Below are positions 1-4,319 of a stretch of 26,171 nucleotides of DNA, piece by piece (positions within the stretch are counted from its first letter, which is position 1; each line of letters starts with the position of its first letter). Under the pieces are notes generated by a model. It was given only the letters and a program-made list of their open reading frames with translations. It was not told the origin of the DNA and searched no databases. Both the position numbers and the translations under genes were made by a program. Origin of the DNA: a virus; the IMG/VR virus record IMGVR_UViG_3300028388_005718, positions 1 to 26,171 of that record. One strand, 5' to 3'.

Positions 1-162
1 CGGCCGAACCTCAGTCTTGATCAGACCATCGATCATCGCCTTGAACTGTGTCACCTTCGGGTCACCTCCACTCTCGAGATGAAGGTCAAACAACTGCTTA
101 ATTAAATCCTCTTTAGTCATGTTAGACTCCTGTGAAATGGTTGGTTGGTTAATGTTAGTCAT
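1..162 (-). CDS. Unknown early protein, partial (3' end beyond the window)
   Basis: The gene reads leftward off the window edge, so only its first 54 codons are present. Two in-frame ATGs, at 162 and 120, are each preceded by an almost identical initiation block (GGAGTCT, a few bases, then ATGACTAA). The 162 start adds 14 residues rich in N, Q, T and S. The part after the second ATG is charged and probably helical (starting MTKEDLIKQLF). The promoter at 207-234 points at it, with about 40 bases of leader rich in CAAT repeats. Base composition is richer in G+C than the genes right of 1400. No family recognised. It is the last unit of the minus-strand promoter array, so an early host-directed role is a guess. 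Confidence 0.7.
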   Translation of the reverse strand, partial: MTNINQPTISQESNMTKEDLIKQLFDLHLESGGDPKVTQFKAMIDGLIKTEVRP

Positions 163-206
163 ATCAGACTCCTTATTGATTGATTGGTTTGATTGGGTTA
201 TGGTTT

Positions 207-234
207 ATTATATTACCGTCAAATAACAGTTACA
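207..234 (-). promoter_or_regulatory. Early-type promoter 1 of the minus-strand array
   Basis: On the minus strand: TGTAAC at 234-229, 16 bases, TATAAT at 212-207. The motif is preceded by GAG, as in the copy at 376-403. It lies about 45 bp upstream of the partial gene starting at 162. Confidence 0.75.
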
Positions 235-274
235 CTCACCGAAACTCGACGATTCGAAGGGTCGACCACTCGAG

Positions 275-334
275 TCACTCAGACCGATGGACGTTAAGGA
301 ACAACAGGACGAGGGGAAGTAAGATAAATAACAC
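275..334 (-). CDS. Micro-ORF, 19-residue hydrophobic peptide
   Basis: GTG start at 334 with AAGGAG at 345-340, leaving 5 bases, which is ideal spacing. The product has one hydrophobic stretch (LFILLPLVLLFL) followed by a polar tail ending HRSE, so it looks like a single membrane-inserting peptide. It follows the promoter at 376-403 with a leader of about 35 bases and ends about 40 bases before the -35 of the next promoter. No family recognised. Confidence comes from the promoter, ribosome site and hydrophobic character together, a combination shared with the micro-ORFs at 410-487 and 749-817. Confidence 0.55.
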   Translation of the reverse strand: MLFILLPLVLLFLNVHRSE

Positions 335-375
335 GGCGACTCCTTGTTTAAATGGGTTAATGGGGTTTACGTTTA

Positions 376-403
376 ATTATAACTCGGTCAGACGTCAGTT
401 ACA
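376..403 (-). promoter_or_regulatory. Early-type promoter 2 of the minus-strand array
   Basis: Minus strand: GAG then TGTAAC at 403-398, 16 bases, TATAAT at 381-376, followed by TAAACGTAAACC. It drives the 19-codon ORF at 334-275. Confidence 0.75.
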
Positions 404-409
404 CTCAAA

Positions 410-487
410 TCACCATGACTTAAGGAGCGAGACGAAGAGACTGATCATCGCGACAGAGAGAATCAAAGGTACTGCAGTTGAAAGCAT
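410..487 (-). CDS. Micro-ORF, 25-residue hydrophobic peptide
   Basis: ATG at 487 with AGGAG at 498-494 and 6 bases between. After MLSTAVP comes a run of L, I, V, S, A, M and F long enough for a short membrane helix, ending in KSW, which gives a positive end. It is transcribed from the promoter at 546-573 after a leader of about 50 bases, and stops 7 bp before the -35 of the next promoter, so the unit is very compact. No homology recognised. Its size and character resemble small phage or bacterial membrane peptides that act on the host envelope, but no function can be assigned. Confidence 0.6.
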   Translation of the reverse strand: MLSTAVPLILSVAMISLFVSLLKSW

Positions 488-545
488 GTGTAACTCCTAT
501 AGGTTAGGGTTGTCAATTAAAGTTCGGTTCCTAGACCACATCTAT

Positions 546-573
546 ATCATAAATTGGCCCAATGAGATTTACA
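546..573 (-). promoter_or_regulatory. Early-type promoter 3 of the minus-strand array
   Basis: Minus strand: ACG then TGTAAA at 573-568, 16 bases, TATGAT at 551-546. This is the most degenerate -10 of the six, but the spacing is identical. It drives the ORF at 487-410. Confidence 0.65.
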
Positions 574-590
574 CGTATATCCTTCTTAAA

Positions 591-639
591 GTCACCACCT
601 CTCACATCAGACCCAACGTGTAAGGACCTCGTGGTGACC
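591..639 (-). ncRNA. Putative structured RNA element, copy A
   Basis: Arms 591-598 and 631-638 are perfectly complementary (GTCACCAC / GTGGTGAC). The enclosed sequence shares a conserved core with copy B at 909-964; on the minus strand both contain TACACGT, then GG, then TCTG, then ATGTGAG. The arms differ in sequence between copies but still pair. It lies downstream of promoter 4 (696-723), after a shared GATCTTTGAAAT motif (664-653), in a stretch where no credible small gene was found. It may be a small RNA or part of an untranslated leader. A DNA-level protein-binding site is an alternative. Confidence 0.4.
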
Positions 640-695
640 AAGTAAACCTAAATTTCAAAGATCGAGGAGGTTAACCTGTATCCTCCTTATGGTTT

Positions 696-723
696 ATTAT
701 ACCAAGTTAAGATTAAAGCTACA
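696..723 (-). promoter_or_regulatory. Early-type promoter 4 of the minus-strand array
   Basis: Minus strand: ACG then TGTAGC at 723-718, 16 bases, TATAAT at 701-696. It is followed by AAACCATAAGGAGG, almost identical to the start of the promoter 6 transcript. The AGGAGG can pair with CCTCCT 11 bases downstream, so the apparent ribosome site is in a hairpin with no start codon after it. Confidence 0.75.
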
Positions 724-748
724 CGTTTCGGGTTGACGAGGTGTGGCG

Positions 749-817
749 TTATAACCACAAGACAAAAATAAGAAGAGCGAGATAAGTCACAAGATCTGGA
801 ATGTTGTGGGGTTCCAT
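749..817 (-). CDS. Micro-ORF, 22-residue hydrophobic peptide
   Basis: ATG at 817 with GGAGG at 828-824, 6 bases away. The product begins with a polar MEPHNIPD and continues as a hydrophobic segment (LALLIFVLWL) to the C-terminus, like a minimal tail-anchored membrane peptide. It is driven by the promoter at 865-892 after a leader of about 45 bases containing CAATCAATCAAT, a sequence also found in the leader of the gene starting at 162. No family recognised. With the ORFs at 275-334 and 410-487 it forms a set of three hydrophobic micro-ORFs, each with its own promoter. Confidence 0.6.
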   Translation of the reverse strand: MEPHNIPDLVTYLALLIFVLWL

Positions 818-864
818 AGACACCCTCCATTAACGTTTAATTGATTGATTGTTCCTATGTTCAT

Positions 865-892
865 ATTATAAACTAGGAAATTAAGTTTTACA
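865..892 (-). promoter_or_regulatory. Early-type promoter 5 of the minus-strand array
   Basis: Minus strand: GCG then TGTAAA at 892-887, 16 bases, TATAAT at 870-865. It drives the 22-codon ORF at 817-749. Confidence 0.72.
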
Positions 893-908
893 CGCATTAC
901 ATCCTTTT

Positions 909-964
909 CAGTCGACCTGTCTCACATCGCAGACCACGTGTATCTGATCCACCTTGTCGACCTG
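909..964 (-). ncRNA. Putative structured RNA element, copy B
   Basis: Arms 909-916 (CAGTCGAC) and 956-964 (GTCGACCTG) pair over 8 bp with one bulged base. A smaller inner stem, CAGA/TCTG on the minus strand, encloses TACACGTGG. The core matches copy A at 591-639 while the outer arms differ but still pair. It lies downstream of promoter 6 and after GATCTTTGAAAT (987-976), also present before copy A. A related GATACACGT motif occurs within the nested repeat near 1172-1180. Confidence 0.4.
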
Positions 965-971
965 AGTTATC

Positions 972-1043
972 CTACATTTCAAAGATCGGAGTCGGAATCC
1001 CGAGGTTGGTTACCATCCCTTCCTCATCGTCCTTAGGAACCAC
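972..1043 (-). CDS. Possible leader peptide of promoter 6 transcript (weak)
   Basis: A GTG at 1043 opens 23 codons ending in TAG at 974-972. An in-frame ATG at 1016 would give only 14 residues. AAGGAGG lies at 1060-1054, 10 bases before the GTG. The GTG sits in the loop of a perfect AGGAAC/GTTCCT stem (1050-1035), which would hide it or bring the ribosome site closer. Unlike the other micro-ORFs the product is not hydrophobic. The corresponding part of the promoter 4 transcript has no ORF, so this may be part of a non-coding leader. Confidence 0.22.
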   Translation of the reverse strand: MVPKDDEEGMVTNLGIPTPIFEM

Positions 1044-1067
1044 CGTTCCTATCCCTCCTTATGTTTT

Positions 1068-1095
1068 ATTATACCCCTTCTTTTCTAGAGTTACA
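1068..1095 (-). promoter_or_regulatory. Early-type promoter 6 of the minus-strand array
   Basis: Minus strand: TCG then TGTAAC at 1095-1090, 16 bases, TATAAT at 1073-1068, followed by AAAACATAAGGAGG. It is the most upstream of the six copies and starts about 10 bp from the nested inverted repeat at 1105-1196. Confidence 0.75.
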
Positions 1096-1104
1096 CGACG
1101 TGGT

Positions 1105-1196
1105 CTAGGCCCCGGGGCTCTCAAGGGCCCTAAAAGGGCCCCTCCAGGAGCCCCTCTCTGTTAACTCAGTGACGTGTATCTGGGGGCTGGGCCTAG
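1105..1196. repeat. Nested GC-rich inverted repeats with alternative pairings
   Basis: Outer stem: CTAGGCCC (1105-1112) with GGGCCTAG (1189-1196), perfect. Middle stem: GGGGCTC (1114-1120) with GAGCCCC (1148-1154), perfect. Inner hairpin: AGGGCCC (1124-1130), loop TAAAA, then GGGCCC (1136-1141). AGCCCC (1149-1154) can instead pair with GGGGCT at 1183-1188, so two folds compete. It lies between the leftward promoter array and the rightward genes. It could be a structured RNA, a transcription terminator for either strand (no clear T tract), a protein-binding site or part of a replication origin. Confidence 0.6.
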
Positions 1197-1216
1197 TCGC
1201 AAACCCAAATTTTCTT

Positions 1217-1244
1217 CCGGAGAACTTTTCGAAAAACTTTTAGG
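1217..1244 (+). repeat. GAACTTTTCGAAAAACTTTT box, degenerate copy
   Basis: CCGGAGAACTTTTCGAAAAA followed by CTTTTAGG. It resembles the boxes at 1328-1372 and 2104-2149 but lacks their TAATATATAG end. The centre is nearly palindromic around TTCGAA, so it may be an operator-like half of the promoter box. Confidence 0.4.
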
Positions 1245-1327
1245 GTACACATCTGAATACATCGTGTGCAAAGAAAAAAAGCGTGTTAAATAGTTTTCAA
1301 TGTGTGAAAGTGTTTTGCTGAATTTGT

Positions 1328-1372
1328 GCAAAAAACTTCGGGAGAATTTTTGAAAAACTTTTTAATATATAG
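1328..1372 (+). promoter_or_regulatory. Repeated promoter-like box upstream of the 1414 gene
   Basis: GCAAAAAAC, TTCGGGAGAA, a T run, GAAAAACTTTTTAA and then TATATAG. The same order of blocks occurs at 2104-2149 before the 2185 gene. The TATATA could be a -10-type element, but there is no TTGACA at the usual distance, so a phage-modified polymerase is likely. The transcript would begin about 35 bp before the gene. Confidence 0.5.
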
Positions 1373-1413
1373 AGTTATAGTTATAGTCATGTGTTATAGG
1401 AAGAATAAAAATA

Positions 1414-2019
1414 ATGAGAAGAAAAGAAACAAACTTATTAGTTGAAAGTTGGAGAAATTTTTTAAAAGAAGAATGTTGGCCTGAAAGGATTGAGATGCCG
1501 ATTGGTAGTCAGGACGACATAAGAAAGAGTTTGGAATATTTTTATCGAATGCATATTCATTATGAGCCTGATTATGAGTATTATAAAAGCATAGGAGAAG
1601 ATATTAGTAGAGTTGATTTTAGTCGATTAGTGAAGAGAAAAAATCCTCCTGCCAGAAAAAAGATTGGTAATATTGGAGGAAATAGTGTAGTTAGGTTTAG
1701 CGGTGGATTCCTAGAAGAAGAAGCATTTATATTTGTTGTAAATAGTGAGGATAATCCTTTGACATACGTAGCATTAGAGCCTTTTAGGGAAGGCTTATGT
1801 GTTGGTAATGTCAGACATTTGAGTGGTAGTGGCTATTATGTAACTGATGTGTATGCGAGTATTGCAAAAGACTGTGGTGTTTTGTATAGTGACGTGAAGC
1901 AGACTGTAGGTGGTGAAGGGATATGGCGGGCTATGATGAAGTTTAGTGATAAGTTGGGATTAGAAGTTTTTGAACCAAGTGAAGAAAATGATTGTCGTTG
2001 GATGTGTCGAGCGAGATAG
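1414..2019 (+). CDS. Putative capsid-packaged protein with possible acetyltransferase-like C-terminus
   Basis: 201 residues; ATG with AGGAAG upstream. Residues 1-19 form an amphipathic peptide (LLVESWRNFLKE) that matches residues 1-19 of the 4320 gene at 12 positions. It ends in L-K-E, the (L/I)-x-E pattern cut by the T4 prohead protease, so this looks like a capsid-targeting peptide. The C-terminal part (about 110-190) alternates strands and helices and has LYSDVKQTVGGEGIWR, reminiscent of the LMSDRGEVSPEAERVW block in the 4320 product and of the end of GNAT-type folds. That fold call is weak. Followed by hairpins at 2007-2054. The coding strand is rich in G and T. Confidence 0.72.
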   Translation: MRRKETNLLVESWRNFLKEECWPERIEMPIGSQDDIRKSLEYFYRMHIHYEPDYEYYKSIGEDISRVDFSRLVKRKNPPARKKIGNIGGNSVVRFSGGFLEEEAFIFVVNSEDNPLTYVALEPFREGLCVGNVRHLSGSGYYVTDVYASIAKDCGVLYSDVKQTVGGEGIWRAMMKFSDKLGLEVFEPSEENDCRWMCRAR

Positions 2020-2054
2020 ATGCTCGAGTTGGGTGTCTCTCGGGCTACAGGCGT
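2007..2054 (+). other. Two 3' stem-loops after the 1414 gene
   Basis: Stem 1 is TCGAGC (2007-2012) with GCTCGA (2022-2027), spanning the stop codon. Stem 2 is GTGTCT (2033-2038) with AGGCGT (2049-2054), a 10-base loop and G-U pairs. Stem 2 matches, in position and loop length, the element after the 2185 gene. There is no T tract, so an ordinary intrinsic terminator is not evident. RNA processing or transcript stability is possible. Confidence 0.45.
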
Positions 2055-2103
2055 AATATAAAAGTTTGAGGCACTTATTTGTAAAAGTAATTTGTGCTTT
2101 TTA

Positions 2104-2149
2104 GCAAAAAATTTTCGGGAGAAATTTTGGAAAACTTTTTAATATATAG
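2104..2149 (+). promoter_or_regulatory. Repeated promoter-like box upstream of the 2185 gene
   Basis: GCAAAAAA, TTTTCGGGAGAA, a T run, GGAAAACTTTTTAA and TATATAG. It is nearly the same as the box at 1328-1372 and lies about the same distance (35-40 bp) from the next start codon. Confidence 0.5.
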
Positions 2150-2184
2150 TTTATTATATAGTTTACATTGACAAGAGTTTAAAC

Positions 2185-3000
2185 ATGATTTTAATAGAAT
2201 ATATAAAGAGTTATTTGAACGAAAGCCTTAAGTCTGCTGATATGTCATATATCGAAGAGTTAGTTTTAAAGTTGAATGAAGCGTGTAAAAAGACTTTTGT
2301 TGAGTTGTCTAATCGAGGTGATGAACATAATTATTACGAATATATATTTGCTTATTTAGACAATGTTATGTATACAAACAAGCCGAGGGTAGAAGAACTA
2401 GAGGAAGGTGTTTACAGAAGGGCGTATGCAATTTCTAGTGAAGACTGGGTTTTGAAGGTATCGATGGATAAAGCGGGCGCAAAAATAAATAAAAAAGAAA
2501 TAGAAATTAGTCAAGGTAAGCACGGTTTAGCTGCTAGAGAAATTTTTTTAAAAGTTTACGATTATGACAAGATTTCTGAGGTGCCTTGTTGGATCATATG
2601 TCAAAAAGTAATACCGATAACTTATATTAATGATTTGAATATTTTAAAGAAAGCATTTCCTACTTTTTGGAATATGATTAAAGAAGGTGATGTGCATAAA
2701 TCGGATGGTATACACTTTACTGCTATGATATGTATGACACTGTCAGCTTTTGGTGAGCGACGTAGTAAAGATAAAAGTCCGAAAAGAGCTTTTTATGACG
2801 CTGCTAGTGCTATTAGTGATTTATATGATTTTGATGATATTACTTTTTATGATGATTTTAATAGAATAAATAAAGCATTTGCGTATATACGTTCTTCTGA
2901 TATGCATGAAGGAAATTTTGGTTTAGTTAGTTTAGAAAACCCGAGTCCTGAGTCTATTGTTATTTTAGACTTTGATGCTGATTTTTATACGGGTAAATAG
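2185..3000 (+). CDS. Kinase-fold protein, putatively capsid-packaged
   Basis: 271 residues. An N-terminal helix (1-15, ending Y-L-N-E) resembles the putative capsid-targeting peptides of neighbouring genes. Residues about 75-95 look like the first strands of a kinase N-lobe, with K91 in WVLKVS as candidate ATP-binding lysine and a glutamate (E105 or E119) as its partner. WIICQKVIPI (136-145) fits the hinge strand. SDMHEGNFG (238-246) fits an H-x-x-x-N-type catalytic loop (D239, H241, N244), and ILDFDAD (260-266) fits the metal-binding DFG-like loop. No glycine-rich loop is obvious, as in aminoglycoside-phosphotransferase or RIO-like kinases. It could phosphorylate a host protein or a small molecule. 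Promoter box upstream, 3' stem-loop downstream. Confidence 0.68.
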   Translation: MILIEYIKSYLNESLKSADMSYIEELVLKLNEACKKTFVELSNRGDEHNYYEYIFAYLDNVMYTNKPRVEELEEGVYRRAYAISSEDWVLKVSMDKAGAKINKKEIEISQGKHGLAAREIFLKVYDYDKISEVPCWIICQKVIPITYINDLNILKKAFPTFWNMIKEGDVHKSDGIHFTAMICMTLSAFGERRSKDKSPKRAFYDAASAISDLYDFDDITFYDDFNRINKAFAYIRSSDMHEGNFGLVSLENPSPESIVILDFDADFYTGK

Positions 3001-3036
3001 AAGTAAATACTCTTAAAAAATATTTTGTCGAGCTGG

Positions 3037-3058
3037 GCGTCTCTTGAGTCACAGACGT
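3037..3058 (+). other. 3' stem-loop after the 2185 gene
   Basis: GCGTCT (3037-3042) pairs with AGACGT (3053-3058) around a 10-base loop. Flanking sequence (TCGAG, CTGGG before; ACAG, AAA after) matches the second stem after the 1414 gene, with paired changes in the stem. GGGGCGTCTCT recurs at 4214-4224 after the 3703 gene without an evident partner arm. Confidence 0.45.
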
Positions 3059-3136
3059 AAAAAATATTTGTGACATGAGTGTATCTTTAGGGTTGAGGCT
3101 GATAGGTAGATTTGTTTTTTATTTGGAGCGAGAAGA

Positions 3137-3373
3137 ATGAATCGATTTGTCTGCTGTGTATTGTTATTTTTGTTGAGTTGTGGTGTTGATTCTGGGTTTG
3201 AGAATCTTGGTGAGAAGAAGGTATGTGATGCGATAAAAGTGCGAGTGCGAGCCTGTACAGGTCGTGGGGTTGAGGAGTGGGGAGGGTGTCATGAAGTTGA
3301 CGAAGATATTGCTTGGGAGAGTGATTGTGGAGAAGTGAAGTGGAAGCTTAACGTGGGAAAGCTGGAGGATTAA
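3137..3373 (+). CDS. Small four-cysteine lipoprotein 1
   Basis: 78 residues. A short signal peptide with hydrophobic core (CCVLLFLLSC) ends in a good lipobox LLS-C15, followed by G. The mature part has four cysteines (about 30, 40, 51, 64), likely two disulfides in the periplasm. The pattern and spacing resemble the lipoprotein at 5278-5529 (K-x-C, about 9 residues, C-x-G). Phage-encoded lipoproteins such as T5 Llp block receptors and cause superinfection exclusion; that role is an inference from type, not from homology. Start ATG follows GGAGCGAGAAG. Confidence 0.7.
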   Translation: MNRFVCCVLLFLLSCGVDSGFENLGEKKVCDAIKVRVRACTGRGVEEWGGCHEVDEDIAWESDCGEVKWKLNVGKLED

Positions 3374-3442
3374 GTGTATGCTGACTTATTTGCTGGCTGG
3401 TGTATATTTATATTTTGTATTAAGAGATTAGCGGAGATTTAA

Positions 3443-3661
3443 ATGAAGTTGTTGGAAAGCTATGTTTTTGAAGTTTTAAAAGAGCAGAATGCGACTGAGT
3501 GTTTGACAAGTGGAGCGTATTTTAATACTGAGATAACGCCTAGGAGAGTGAGTATTTCTGTTGATATGCCTTTTGATTTAGATATTGACGAGAAAGAAGC
3601 TGAGAGGTTGGAGGCTTTATTACATAATGCTGTTGAACTTGTAATGAGCAGGTATTTTTAA
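3443..3661 (+). CDS. Small protein with putative capsid-targeting N-terminus
   Basis: 72 residues. MKLLESYVFEVLKEQ at the start fits the set of N-terminal peptides in this cluster (glutamate at position 5, then hydrophobic face, then L-K-E at 12-14). The rest has a beta-like stretch (RRVSISVDMPFDLDI) and a helix of E, A, L and V to the end. No family recognised. ATG follows GCGGAGATTTAA. Sits between the first lipoprotein and the 3703 gene on the same strand. Confidence 0.65.
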   Translation: MKLLESYVFEVLKEQNATECLTSGAYFNTEITPRRVSISVDMPFDLDIDEKEAERLEALLHNAVELVMSRYF

Positions 3662-3702
3662 CAATAAAGTAATATTTAAGGTATAAAGGAAAAGGTAATT
3701 TC

Positions 3703-4179
3703 ATGAAAACATCTGAGAGACATTTAAGAAGTGTGATAAGAGGCGTAATAAAAGAGTTTGGGATGAGGCAGGTAAAGACCATGCCGAGTGGCGATGATCG
3801 GCGATTTGCTGTGAGTAGTGTAGGAAAAGGTTCTGTTGACGGTGAGATTTCACAAAGTGATGCTGTAAAGTTGATGAGTGCTAGCACTGGTTTTTTTCAA
3901 ACTTTGGTTGATGCAATTAGATTTGGTTTTTTAACACGTGAAGAAGTTAATCGTATTTGTTCTAGTTTGGAGAAGGGCTGTGAAGATAATTTTAAGAGTC
4001 TTGTTGTGTCGCATCCTTGTTTAAAGTGGTGGAAGAACGATGTGTCGAAGATTGCTATGAAGATTGGCGATGAGACGCAGTTTAAGCGTGACTTTTGTGA
4101 GAGTATAAAGAGTAATTGCGAGATGGTAAGAAGCAATTATAATAGGGCATTAGGAAACATTAAGCAAATCCAGATGTGA
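3703..4179 (+). CDS. Unknown protein with putative capsid-targeting N-terminus
   Basis: 158 residues, mostly helical and basic to neutral. Residues 1-18 (SERHLRSVIRGVIKE) carry an L-R-x-x-I-R core like that of the 5560 product and end in I-K-E. The rest contains several cysteines and aromatic pairs (CLKWWKND) but no recognised domain. ATG follows AAAGGAAAAGG. It ends in TGA, showing that TGA is used as a stop here. GGGGCGTCTCT follows about 35 bp downstream. Confidence 0.65.
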   Translation: MKTSERHLRSVIRGVIKEFGMRQVKTMPSGDDRRFAVSSVGKGSVDGEISQSDAVKLMSASTGFFQTLVDAIRFGFLTREEVNRICSSLEKGCEDNFKSLVVSHPCLKWWKNDVSKIAMKIGDETQFKRDFCESIKSNCEMVRSNYNRALGNIKQIQM

Positions 4180-4284
4180 CTTCGTATGTGATATTGTAAT
4201 TTTTTGGTCGGGAGGGGCGTCTCTTTATCTGAAGGATCTTTATTTTTGTATGTTTTGTTTTACTTTCTATTGTGTTTAAACATA

Positions 4285-4290
4285 TATAAT
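4285..4290 (+). promoter_or_regulatory. TATATAAT-type promoter candidate
   Basis: CATATATAATGTG lies about 30 bp before the 4320 start and has no TTGACA-like box at 16-17 bp. The same TATATAAT core occurs before the genes at 6711 and 21381, which suggests a phage late-type promoter of the -10-only kind. Confidence 0.35.
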
Positions 4291-4319
4291 GTGTATAAAG
4301 TAAAAACTGGAGCAAAACT

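Noticed and set aside
180-623. 147-codon open frame on the plus strand in the left region
   Set aside because: It lacks a ribosome site, its product has no protein-like pattern, and it runs opposite to the promoters and micro-ORFs, which explain the region better.
600-660. 24-codon GTG frame read from 616 across promoter 3 on the minus strand
   Set aside because: No Shine-Dalgarno and it runs through the next promoter; treated as chance.
207-1095. CRISPR-like regular repeats
   Set aside because: Only the promoter boxes repeat, the intervals of about 145-200 bp are too long, and genes and stem-loops lie between them.
3540-3887. Antisense frame of 115 codons opposite the 3443 and 3703 genes
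   Set aside because: Hydrophobic low-complexity shadow of two better-supported genes, with no ribosome site.
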